This document shows, piece by piece, positions 17,533 through 28,300 of a stretch of DNA of 64,000 bases. Origin of the DNA: JBOGOC01 sp050747525 (GTDB taxonomy: Bacteria; Acidobacteriota; Polarisedimenticolia; JACPZX01; DASXTC01); contig JBOGOC010000010.1 in assembly GCA_050747525.1 (NCBI GenBank), forward strand, positions 23,948-87,947, in the 5' to 3' direction. Both the position numbers and the translations under genes were made by a program. Below the pieces are notes generated by a model. That model searched no databases and was not told where the DNA came from. It saw only the letters and a program-made list of their open reading frames with translations. The stretch's first letter is position 1. Every line of letters begins with the position of its first letter.

Positions 17533-17548
17533 CGCAATGCGGGAGCCG
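17533..17548 (-). promoter_or_regulatory. Candidate sigma-54 (-24/-12) promoter of the eCIS operon
   Basis: Read on the minus strand the site is CGGCTCCCGCATTGCG. It has the invariant GG and GC separated by exactly 10 nt, with GGC-x-C at -24 and TTGC at -12. It differs from the TGGCAC-N5-TTGC consensus at only two of the ten specified positions. The start point would fall near 17522, about 50 nt before the first operon gene. An enhancer-binding-protein gene lies directly upstream. Confidence 0.6.
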
Positions 17549-17613
17549 GGATACCCTTGCCCGGTCGGAGGAGTGCGGCTGCGGAGGCTCGCAGCCGGGG
17601 CCGGGACTTGGCG

Positions 17614-17643
17614 GACGGGACACATTTGTCCCGTCAGACGGGA
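17614..17643. promoter_or_regulatory. Candidate enhancer (UAS): clustered GACGGGA dyads
   Basis: A perfect 9-bp inverted repeat GACGGGACA / TGTCCCGTC with a 4-nt spacer (17614-17635) shares its right arm with a second dyad TCCCGTC-A-GACGGGA (17629-17643). This gives three half-sites in 30 bp. It lies 70-110 bp upstream of the -24/-12 element, the usual place for an enhancer-binding-protein site, and just after the stop codon of the sigma-54 activator gene. No T-tract follows, so it is less likely to be a terminator. Confidence 0.5.
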
Positions 17644-17657
17644 TGTGGAAGGCAGGC

Positions 17658-19028
17658 CTAGCGCAGGGACCGGGGGTCGATCCTGTGTTTCTTCATGAGG
17701 CGCGCGAACGCGCGACGGTCCTTCATTGCCTCGGCCGCCGCGTGCGTGATGTTCCCGCTGTGCCTGCGGAGGAGATCCTCGATGTAGCCGCGCTCGAAGG
17801 CCTGGATGGTCCGCTCCTTGGCCTCACGCAGGCTGCCAGCGGTCTCCGCCTGGAGCGCCGGCTCGTCCGGGGTGATGTGGCACGCATGGATCCAGGGCCC
17901 TTCGCAGAACACCACGGCCCGCTGGATCCGGTTAAACAGCTCGCGCACGTTGCCGGGCCACGGCAGGCGTGAGAGCGCCTCGATAGCGGTCGGCGTGAGG
18001 TTCTTTCGCGGCCCTCCCGAGCCCTCGGACAGACACCGGACGAAGTGCCGTGCCAGCAGCGGGATGTCGCTGCGACGCTCCCGCAGAGAGGGAAGGTGGA
18101 GCTGCAGGACATTCAGGCGGAAGAAGAGATCCGAGCGGAACAGCCTCTGCCTCACCAGATCCTCGAGCGAGCAGTTGGCGGCGGCCACGATGCGTATGTT
18201 GGCTTGCACGAACCGGTCGCCGCCCAGTGGCTTGTATGTCCTCGCCTCGATGAGACGCAGCAGCTTGGCCTGCACGGGCAAGGCGAGCGAGTCGATCTCG
18301 TCCAGAAACAGGGTCCCCCCTTCGGCCATGGCGACCAGACCGCGCTGGTCGCTGTGGGCGTCCGTGAAAGAGCCTCGCACGTGGCCGAACAGCTCGTTCT
18401 CCAGCAGATGTCCCGGAAGCGCGGCGCAATCCACTGGAATGAAGGGCTGGTGGCGGCGCCCGCTCATGTGATGGACGGCCCGCGCCACGAGCTCCTTCCC
18501 CGTGCCCGTCTCGCCGAGGATCAGAACCACGCCCTCGCTCTGCGCGACGATCGGGATCTTGGAGATGGTCGCGAGAAACGCGGGGTCCCGTCCCACCAGC
18601 TTGGCCAGGGCCACGGTCTGGGTGAGGCGTTCGGAGGTGGACGCGTTGCTTTCGGCGGGCCCGAGAAGGCGCTTGATCCTCGCATGAAGCTCGTCCGCAC
18701 GATCGGCTCCCCACAGGATGAAGTCGTCCACGGAGTCGGAGGCGGCGGCCAGGAGCTCGATGTCAGCCCCCTGGTCGAGGATCGCAAGGACGGGAGCGCG
18801 GACGGCGCGCGCGAACAAGTCGTGGAAGAACACCAGCCAGTCACCTTTCGGCTCTAGAACTACGGGAACGAACAGGTGGGGGCTCGCCGCGGTTGCCTTC
18901 AGAGCACGCCAGTCACCGGGCCGGCACCGGGAGACGTCCACATCGAGTCCACAGTTGCTGAGAATCGTGGACAGAGGGAACCCACCGTCATCGATGGCAA
19001 GCAGTCGGTACGTGGCACACCTCCCCAC
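17658..19028 (-). CDS. Sigma-54-dependent enhancer-binding protein, probable eCIS activator
   Basis: The product has about 456 residues. Residues 1-125 look like a divergent receiver domain (YRLLAIDDGG, VLAILDQGADIE) without a clear phospho-acceptor aspartate. The AAA+ domain has Walker A GETGTGKE near residue 172, Walker B GGTLFLDEI near 240 and the GNVRELFNRIQRAV segment. The sigma-54-contacting GAFTGA loop reads GSFTDA, keeping F and T but changing two positions. The C terminus has a Fis-type helix-turn-helix (GNITHAAAEAMKDRRAFARLM). The start codon is GTG with no strong Shine-Dalgarno site, so the exact start is uncertain. It lies on the same strand immediately upstream of the eCIS operon and its -24/-12 element, so control of that operon is the obvious inference. 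Confidence 0.88.
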   Translation of the reverse strand: MGRCATYRLLAIDDGGFPLSTILSNCGLDVDVSRCRPGDWRALKATAASPHLFVPVVLEPKGDWLVFFHDLFARAVRAPVLAILDQGADIELLAAASDSVDDFILWGADRADELHARIKRLLGPAESNASTSERLTQTVALAKLVGRDPAFLATISKIPIVAQSEGVVLILGETGTGKELVARAVHHMSGRRHQPFIPVDCAALPGHLLENELFGHVRGSFTDAHSDQRGLVAMAEGGTLFLDEIDSLALPVQAKLLRLIEARTYKPLGGDRFVQANIRIVAAANCSLEDLVRQRLFRSDLFFRLNVLQLHLPSLRERRSDIPLLARHFVRCLSEGSGGPRKNLTPTAIEALSRLPWPGNVRELFNRIQRAVVFCEGPWIHACHITPDEPALQAETAGSLREAKERTIQAFERGYIEDLLRRHSGNITHAAAEAMKDRRAFARLMKKHRIDPRSLR

Positions 19029-19359
19029 TGATCGCTGAGCCGTGAGCGACCTACCCTACGGCGCCACCCTCGGGCGTGTCGGGTACGTGGGGACTCTTTG
19101 ATGGACACCGTGGCTGACTGTTCGCGCATTCTACACGGAAACGGTCGCAATCAAGAAAGAAAGTTCGGATTGGGCCGGCCGCCGAGTTGGGACCGATGGA
19201 ACCACCGCCGCGGACGTGCTGTGCTGGACGCCCCCTTGAAACGATGACCTGCAGTCAGGGGCGGCGGTCGGGATTGAACGGACGGCACCAGGAACAATCT
19301 CCGCGCCACGATGGGTCCACGTAGAAGGGCCAGTGCCGGACGTCCATGCCGGCGCGGGC
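19029..19359. other. Intergenic region between the eCIS activator and the giant protease gene
   Basis: These 331 bases hold no convincing gene. On the minus strand there is a weak sigma-70-like element for the activator: TAGAAT at 19128-19133 with TTGATT at 19149-19154, spacer only 15 nt. The right part contains the degenerate tRNA-Thr 3'-end copy at 19262-19286. Short GC-rich inverted repeats follow the giant gene (GCCGG / CCGGC near 19333-19351) but there is no T-run. Confidence 0.5.
19262..19286 (-). other. Degenerate copy of the tRNA-Thr 3' end, candidate attachment-site remnant
   Basis: Bases 19262-19286 match 43898-43922, the T-arm and acceptor side of the intact tRNA-Thr, at 24 of 25 positions, including an 18-nt exact run (CGGCGGTCGGGATTGAAC). 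The orientation is the same. No D-arm, anticodon arm or CCA is present, and the one difference breaks a T-stem pair, so it is not a working tRNA. Its position relative to the intact gene is that expected for the far end of an element integrated at the tRNA 3' end. Confidence 0.5.
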
Positions 19360-22300
19360 TCAGCGCGGCCGGATCACGCGGATGGTGGTCGTCCCCCGGA
19401 ACCAGGTCCGGTCGCGCACCTCTCCCGTGATGGTCACCGGAACGGACTGTCCTTCAGGCAGCAGGGATTGGAACGCCTGCCTGTCGAACTTCACCTTCAG
19501 CTCCTCCCGGCCATCGTGGTTGTCGTCGCCAAACGTCGCGCTGCCCGGGATCGGAGCCAGCACCCCGTAGACGCGGACCGACTCCACCACCACATCGTGC
19601 GGGTTGATGCCCGCGGCGAACTGCAGCGTCACCTTCACCGTGCCGGCGTTGGACTGCAGCCTGAGCGTGGACGGATCCAGGAGGAACATCTCGGGCGCGA
19701 TCTCGCCCACGTGCAGGGACACCGCGGCGTCCAGGCGCGTACGGACCGGATCGTTGGAGTACACGGCCACCAGCCCGGCGTGGTCCCCGTCGGCCAGCGA
19801 CGCCGCGCTCAGCGTCAGCGTGACGTCGGAGTGCGCCCCGGGGGACAGCGTGCCGCCCGCCGAGGAGGCCGTGATCCATGGCGGGAGCGGCCCCGGGCCG
19901 CCGGTACCGGGACCTCCCAGTGCCCAGGTCAGGTCCGACCCCCCTGTGTTCGAGACGCGAACCGACCGCGTGGTCACACCTCCCGGCGGTAAAGCCGCCG
20001 TCAGCACGGCCGGCGCCAACCCCGCCACCGGCGGCGGCGCCGCCGCCGCGCTCACCGGCACCGTGACCGTGGGCGTGTCGGAGTCGTCAGATTGCAGCGA
20101 CACGCTGCCGCTGAAGGCTCCGGTCGAGGGCGCCGTCAGGGTGACCGTCACCTGCGCCGACGCGCCCCCCGCCAACGACAGCGACACGGGCGTGACGACG
20201 AGGCCGGGTCCGTGCGCCGTGATGGGGGAGACCGTCAGGACGGCCCCGCCCCTGTTCTCCACGGTGAGCGTCCGCTCAGTCGGGTGGCCCGGGTACACGG
20301 TCCCAAAGGCCAGAGCCGCCGGCGACACAGCGATGTCGGCCGACAGCACCGTGAGGGTCACCGGCACGCTCACCAGCGGAGCCAGCGGGTCGTTGGTGCT
20401 GACGTCGATGGCTCCGGTGTGCGTCCCGTCGGCCAGGCCCGCCGCGTCCAGATGGACGGAGAATGCCGCTGTGTCTCCGGGCGGCACCGTGGCCGAAAGC
20501 GGCGACACCGCGAGGAACGGCACCGGCGTCGTGGTGCGGGCCGACGCCGAGACCTCCAGGTCGCTCTCTCCCATGTTGGCCACCACCAGCGTCTGCGTTT
20601 CGGAGCCCCCGGCCACCAGCGAGGACGACAGCGACGCGGGCTGCACCCGTGCCACCGGCGCGGGGAGCCCCGTCCCGGTCAGCGGGATGATCACTTCGAG
20701 CTGCATCGTGTCGTCGCTGGAGATCGTCAGGTTCCCCAGGAACTCCACTGGAGACGTCGGAGTGAACCGCACGGTCACCACCTGCGATCCGCCGGGAGGA
20801 AGCGAGAACGCGGCCGGCGAGACCTCGAACTCGGGTGTATCGGTCGTCAGCGACGCCACGTTCAGCACGTCGTTCCCGTGGTTCTCGACGATGAGGGTCT
20901 GCTGAGAGACGGCGCCGGTGAAGAGCGGGACGAACAGCACCTCCTCGGCGTGGGTCCGGTACGTCAGCCGGACGAGGTGCCGGTTCAGGGGGCACGCGAC
21001 GCCCACCGCCGGCGAGTTCTGAATCCCCACCTCCACGACGCGATCGAACGACAGCGTCATCAGCTCCTCGCGGGAAAGATGCAGCGAGCCGGTGACCGAG
21101 GCGCACGATCCGCCGGCGCGTCCCAGGACGAAGCCATGCAGCCCTTCGACGTCGATCGTGGCCGTCTCGTCCGCCGCGCCGAATTCCCCCTCGGCGGTCA
21201 CCGAGAGCTCGCCTCCGGAGGCGGGCGTGTAGGACAGGAACAGCCGGCTGGTGGTCAAGGCTCCCGCCGTGGTCCAGGCGAGCGTGCGATCGACCATGAT
21301 CGGCGGGCCCAGCACCGTGATGGAGGGCTGCCCCAGCGCGTACAGGCTGGCGGGGACTCTCACCAGCGGCGTGATGGGATCGTTGCTGGAGACGTCCAGG
21401 AACGTGGTGTGAGGCCCGATCGTGACCAGGGAGGGATCGAACACCACGGTGATCTGCGCCGAGCCGCCCCCCGGCACCACGCCCGTTGACGGCGAGACGA
21501 ACACGAATCCCGGGTCCGCCACGCTGATGGAGAAGGACAGGGGGAACGTCCCGCCGTTGGTCACGGTAAGCGTCCGGCTCTCCTGAGCGGGAGCGCGCAA
21601 GGTCGCTTCCAGCATGGATGGCGCCACCCCGATGTCGGGAGGCAGGACGCCCGAGCCGGTCAGCGGGACTTCCAGGACCGGCTGGGCGGGATCATCGCTG
21701 GCGAAGGTCAGGGTACCGGCGGCGTCCCCCACTCCGTCCGGAGTGAAGGTCACCGTCATCTCCACGGTTCCTCCCACCGGCACGACGGCGCTGGACGTCG
21801 AGACGGTGAACAACGGCGAGTCGCTGGTGATCGAGCCGACGGTGAGCACTTCGTTGCCCGCGTTCTCGATATAGAGGGTGCGGCTGTCGCTGTCGCCGGT
21901 CATGGCCATCCCGAACGCCACGGCGGCGGCCGGATGGTGGTAGCTGAGCCGCAGGGTGTGGGCGCTCGGCTCGCAGGCGATGGTGACGGCCGCGGAATTG
22001 CTCATCGTCGCCTGAGCGACGCCGTCGTCTGCGAAGGCGCTCATCCTTCCCCACGGGACGTGGAAGCTCCGCTGCCTCGTCACGCACGCGGCGGACGGGC
22101 TGTCTCCTCCCACCGTGCCGATATTCACCCCCTCGATGATGGCGGAGGCGGTGCGGCCCGAGAAATCCCCCTCCGCGATCAGCTCGAGCACGCCGGCGCC
22201 GCCGGGGGGCTCCGTCAGCGGCAGGGTGTGGCTGGTCGCACCGACCGGGGGGAGGAAGGGGACGGTCGACTCGACGGTCGTGGTCCCCGTGGTCAGTCGG

Positions 22301-25300
22301 ATCACCGGCCCGCCGATGACGCGCAGCAGGATGGGCACCGCCAGGGTCGGGTGAAGAGGGTCGTCGGTGACGATCTGGAGGGTCGCCGTGTTCATGCCGA
22401 TGGCGGCAAGACGGGAGTCCAGGCCGACGGCGAGCGCGATCGACCCGCCCGGGGGCACCAGACCCCCCGCGGGGCCCACCGACAGGAACGGCACGCCGGC
22501 CGGAGTGGACGGGTGCGCCGTGAAATGAAGCGTGGCAGCTCCCGGGTTGGACAGCGTGAGGGTGAGCGTCTCCTGGGCGCCCGCCGGCAGGGTCGCCTCC
22601 AGTGAGGACGGCTCCACCGACGCCGCGGGCGGCGAGAAGGCCGAGCCGGCCAGCGGGATCACCACGTGAGGCGCACTCGGGTCGTTGGTATTGAAGCTCA
22701 GGGAGGCCGAGAGAGCTCCCTCGGCCGGTGGTGTGAACGAGACAAGCAGCGGCTTTGACGATCCCTGGGGAACCGTCAGGGAGGTCTGGGACGGAACGAA
22801 CGCAGGATGACTGGAGGCAATGGACGAGAGCACCAGGTTTCCCGCGGCGGCGTTCAGAATCCGCAGTGCCAGTGTGGAGGTCGCGCCGACGGATCGCGCG
22901 CCGTAGTCCAGGCGGTCCTGGGCGACGGGATAGCTGAGGCGCAGGGTGTGCCGGTTGACCGGGCAGGAGCTGGTCACCTGCGCTGAGTTGCGCACGTCCA
23001 GGCTCACGACGCCGTCGGCCGTCAGCATCTCCAGCGTCTCCAGCGGGACCGTGAAGATCGTCCCTGCCGGGCCGCAGGTGAGTCCCGTGTCTCCCGCGTG
23101 GCCGAAGTCCACCCCTTCGGAGGACAGGGAGGCCGTCTGGTTCGCCGCGCCGTAGTCGCCGGCGGCGAGCAGCTCGATGAGGCCCTCCCCGGCGGGCCGC
23201 GCGGGAATCCGCATCAGATGTGACGTCCGGGCCCCGGAGCCGGAATAGGGCTGCGTGGATTCGATGAAGACCGAATCGGCTGCGATAGCGATGCGTGGCA
23301 CGAGGAAGACGTCCAGATCGGCCGGCACCCGCACATTGGGTCTCACCGGATCGTTGCTGAGGACGCGGATGCTTCCCGCGTAGTGGCCTGCGGGGAGGCG
23401 GTCGCTGTTGAAGAGGACGTTGATGTTGCGTGAGGTGTGAGGGGGGAGAGTCGCCGACGAGAGATCGGCCTCCAGCAACCGCTTGCCGATGCTCAGGTGC
23501 CCGAACCCGAGGCCCGACTCCCCCTGAAGCATGTACAGCCGGCCCGAAGGTGGCGGCAGCCACGCCAGGCCCCCGTCGTTCACCGGGAAGAGCGGGATCT
23601 GCAGCACGCTCCAGGTTCTCAGGGCGATGGAGTAGCGGTAAAGATTGAAACCGTCGTGGGAGCCGTAGGCATAGTAGTTGCATCTGTGGCCGTCGATGGC
23701 CGACCCGACGACCGATCCTCCGGGAAGCGGGGCAAGAAGGGTCCAGGCGCCGCTCGCGACGTCGAAGGAGGCGAATCCCGTCCTGCCGTTTCCCTCGTGC
23801 GCGTAGAGGACTCCGTCCAGGTATTCCATGCCTCCCCCCGGCTCGAGGATGATGGGAGGCGGGGGGAGCGTCGTGGTCGAAGCCGTGATGGGATCGTAGC
23901 GGACGAAGGTCGTCCCGGCTCCCAGGTAGAGGTACCCTGAGCCGTCGCTGGCGATGCTGGCCGTCCCCCGCCCCAGCGGAGAGGGGCCGTAAAGCCAGGA
24001 GTTGTGGACGATGTCGTAGACAGCAAGCGTGCTGTTCCCGGAATACGACACGTAGATCTTACCTTTAAGCAGGGCCGAGCCGCCGTTGTCTCCGGAGTCG
24101 ATGGGTGAAGCGGCGAGCGGCTCCCAGGCGTCGGGACCGGCGGCCCGCAACCGGTAGAAGTTCTTCCCGGAGTTCTGCTGGGCGTAAAGGAACCCGGTGT
24201 CGGGATCCTCCACCAGGGCGGTCAGCACGACGGGCGTGTTCGTCAGCCGGGTGAACTGGTCGGGAATGGCGCCCTCCGTCACGTCGAGCGTGAGGGAGAG
24301 CGGTCCGTTGCCGGTGTTGGAGATGGTGAGCACGCGGGTGGTCGTGGCGCCGAGCGGTACGGTCACATTGAAGGACGACGGCCCCACGCCGATCACGGGA
24401 GGCACCACTCCGGCTCCCGATAGCGGGAGCGTCGCCACCTGAGACTGGGGATCGTTGCTGAAGAAGTACAGGGTGCCCGTGATCGGGCCCACTGTGAGGG
24501 GCCTGAAGGCGACCGTGACGGTGCGCGAGGCGCCCGGATCCAGCCTGATCGGGAACGCGGAGACGAAGGAGATGAACTCCGGACGATCGGACGTGATCCC
24601 CGAGACGAACAGCACCTCGCTCCCCCGGTTGGAGACGATGAACGACTGTGTGCGGGTCTGCCCCACGAACACGTTTCCGTACTGGAGGCGACTCTGGCGG
24701 CCTGAGTAGGTCAGGCGGATCTTGTGCTCATTGAGGGCGCAGTGCGAGTCCACCTGGGGGGAGTTCTGCGCCGTGACGGTCACCACGCCCCCGGAGGCCA
24801 GCGCGCCGAGCAGCGGGGCGGCCACGTGGAACGAGCCGGTGGCCACTATGCACTCGGAGCCGTCACCTCCCGCGAATCCAAGCAGGGTCCCTTCCGCGCT
24901 GACCGTCACTGTCTCGGTCGAGTCTCCATAGTCTCCGCGCGCGTCGATGGAAACGAGTCCGTCCGCGGCCGGAGGCACCGGCAGGTGCAGTGTATGCACC
25001 GTGGTGGATCCAATGCCGGCATAGTTGGCGGCCGACTCGACCACCACGGGCTCTCCCAGGAAGCTGATGACCGGAATTCCCATGACGGTGAGCGTCGTGG
25101 GGACTCTGAGGACCGGCTGCAGCGGGTCGTTGCTGTGCACCTGGATGTCGGCCTGATAGACGCCTCCCGACAGGTCGGCGGCGGCGATGACGACCTGGAG
25201 GTCCAGCGATCCGGATGCCGGGACCGTGCCCGAGGAAGGCAGGACGCGCACGAAACCCGCTTCGGTCACCAGGCGCGCCGCGCCGTTGCCCGCCGTTCCC

Positions 25301-28300
25301 TGGACGAAATACACGCCGGGCGTGGGAAGAGGCAGCCAGGCCATCCCGCCGTCGGTGACGGAGAAGTACGGGTTGATGCTCACGCTCCAGAAGCCGGAGA
25401 GGACGCGGTAGCGATAGAGGTTCCTTCCTCCCTCCGGTCCATAGGCGTAGATCTCACGTTGGAGGGGATTCACGGCCGCGCCCACCACCGCGCCGGCCGG
25501 AAGCGAAGGCAGGGTCGTCCACGAGTTTGTCGCGATGTCATAGGCGGCGAACCCGCCTGTCGCGTTCCCCTGCAGCACATAGAGGGTCCCGTCCAAGTGC
25601 GCCATGCTTCCCCATCGCTCCAGATTGAAGGGGGGGGCCGCCAGGGCCACCGTCGACCCAGTGGCAGGGTCGAGCCTCACGAAGGTTGTCCGCGAACCCA
25701 GGTAGAGGTAGGCGCCATCGCCGGCGATCCGCGCGGTTCCATCTCCGATCCACAGCAGGCTCATGGTGGTCCAGGAGTTGGAGGCGATGTCGTAGACACC
25801 CATCATGTCCCGGATACCGGTGTAGACGGTGTAGATCCTGCCGTTGAGGAGCGCGGCGCCCCCGCTGTTGCCGGAGCCGGAGGAGGAGAGGGGGGCCGGG
25901 GCGAGAAGCTCCCAGGCGTCCGTGGCGGCGAGGTAGCGGAAGAAGCGGGTTCCGCCGTCCTCCTGGCCGTAGAGGATGCCGGCAGCGGGATCCCCCGTCA
26001 CGCATGTGAGCGCGCCGGGGCTGGAAGTCAGCCGTTCGAACCTGGGATCCCCCGTGAACGGCGCAAGAGTCTCCTGAATGCGGATGTCGAAGGAAAGAGG
26101 ACTTCCTCCCGGGTTGCTCAACGTCAGCATCTGCACCTCCAGCTCCCTGCTGAAAAGGCTCGATGCGAGCGACGCGGGCGAGACCGCGGCCACCGGTGGC
26201 AGGATGCCGCGCCCCGACAACGGGAGCGAGACGGAAGGGTGTTGCGGATCGTCGCTGGCGAGCGTGAGCGTTCCAGTCCAGTCGCTCACCACAGCGGCGG
26301 TGAAGGTCACGGTCAAGGTGTGAGACGTGCCGGGATCCAGTGTCAGCGCCGTCGCGGACGGCACGAACTGCGGCAGGCTGGATGTGATCGAGCTCACGTG
26401 GAGGACATCGGTTCCCACGTTGGAGAGGCGGAGAGGCAGTGTAAGGCTCCCGCCGACGAAGACGTCCCCGAAGGGAAGACTGTCGATGCTGCCGTCATAG
26501 GAGAGCTTCACCCGGTGCTGGTTCACGGCGCAGTCAGTGTGCACAAGGACCGTGTTCTGCACGTGCACCACCATCCGGCCGTCCGCGGCCAGGGCGGCCA
26601 TCTCGGCGGACGAAAGCGGGAAGACCCCCAGGGCCGGCGTGCAGTCGAACCCGCTCGTCCCGCCCACCTTTCCCAGGGACAGACCTTCTGCCGTGACGGA
26701 CGCCGTCTCCCCGGCGTGCCCGAAGTCGCCGTCGGCCGCCAGCTCCAGCACCCCGCCCGCTCGGGGAGCTTCCGGCAGCACGAGCGTGTGTGTCGTGGAG
26801 CCCCCGTCCGGCGCGTAGAGGAGAATCGACTCGAGAGCCACCCGCCCGCCTACCTGGAGGATCGGCCGACCCGTGACGGTGAGCGTCGCCGGCACCATGA
26901 CCAGCGGCGCGACCGGGTCGTTGCTCCGGAGCTCGACATCGGCGAGGTACACGCCTCCGGCCAGCCCGGTGGCATCGAATTTGACATCAAGGTCCATCGA
27001 GCCGAAGGGGGGGACCGTGCCCGATCCGGGGCTCACATCCACGAACCCCGGCGACGTGGCGTAGCGCGCCAGTCCGGTGCCCTCCTCCCCCTGGACGAAG
27101 ATCACTCCGCCGGGTAGCCATCCCATGCCGCCATCGCCTACGGCGAAGAACGGGATGGTGGCCACGCTCCATAACCGCTCGTCGATGGAGTAGCTGAAGA
27201 GGCTCCTCCCGCCGTAGCTGCCGTACGCGTAGTACGCGCGGCGGTGAGGATCCAAGGCGGCTCCCAGAACCGCGCCTGCCGGTACGGGGGGAAGGACCGC
27301 CCACGTGCCCGCCGCGATGTCATAGGACGCGAAACCTGACAGACCGTCCCCCTGGTGCGCGTAGAGAACACCCGACAGATGACGCATACCTCCCCAGCGC
27401 TCGAACGGGAAGGGAGGCGGGTCGAGCCCCTGTGCCGACTGGGTCACGGGGTCCAGTCTCATGAAGGAGGAGCCGGACAGCAGGTAGAGATACTGGACGC
27501 CGTCACTGGCGATGATCCCGGTCCCCAGGCCGAGCGGGTTCCTCATGGTGGTCCAGGAGTCGGAGGCGATATCGTAGACGCCCAGAAACGCGTTGCTTTC
27601 CGCGTAGGCCGTGTAGATCTTCCCGTTCAGCAGCGCCGCGCCGCCGTTGTTGCCCGAGGCCCGAGGCGCGGTGGCCAGCTCCTCCCATGTGTTGGTCTGA
27701 GAGCTGTACCGGAAGAACGTGGATCCGAAGTTGGCCTGCGCGTACAGCGAACGGGTCGAGGGGTCCTCCACCACGCAGGTGAGTGGCACCGGACTCGGGG
27801 CCAGCGGATCGAAGACCGCTTCCTGGGTGTCCGCTGCGCGCGGCAGGGCTCCCACCCTGAACTCCAGCGGACTCCCGCCGCCGTTCGTGACGGTGAGGCT
27901 CCGCGTTTCCTGCTCGCCCGACAGCAGCGCCGACGAGAGGGCCGCGGGGGCGACCCCCGCCACGGGAGGATCGAGCCCGGCGCCCGAGACCTGGACGACC
28001 GCCAGCGGCGTGTCGGGGTCGTTGCTGGAAATGGTGATGACCCCTTCATAATCCGCGGCCTGCGACGGCGCGAAGGTCACGGTCAGCAGGGTAGACATCC
28101 CGGGGTCCACCAGCAGGGCGCCGGCCTGGGGGACGAACCCGGTCAGGCTGCTCGAGACTGCCGAGATCAGCAGCGGATCGAAACCTGTGTTGAAGATCGT
28201 CATCGAGAGGCTCCGGCTGCCCCCGGTGAAGAGCGTTCCGAACTCCAGGCGATCGCTGGGACCCGTGTAGCGGACCCGCACGGTGTGCAGGTTCGCGCCG

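Noticed and set aside
17614..17643. Rho-independent terminator for the activator gene
   Set aside because: The dyads lack a T-tract, and the shared half-site layout fits a protein-binding cluster better; a terminator role is not excluded.
19262..19335. A second tRNA gene on the minus strand
   Set aside because: Only the T-arm and part of the acceptor are present; no D-arm or anticodon arm can be folded and one T-stem pair is broken.
24724..27117. A 797-codon open frame on the plus strand
   Set aside because: It is antisense to the giant protease gene, Arg/Gly/His-rich and without family motifs. It results from the high GC content, as do the similar long frames at 1315-3327 (plus) and 60519-63005 (minus).
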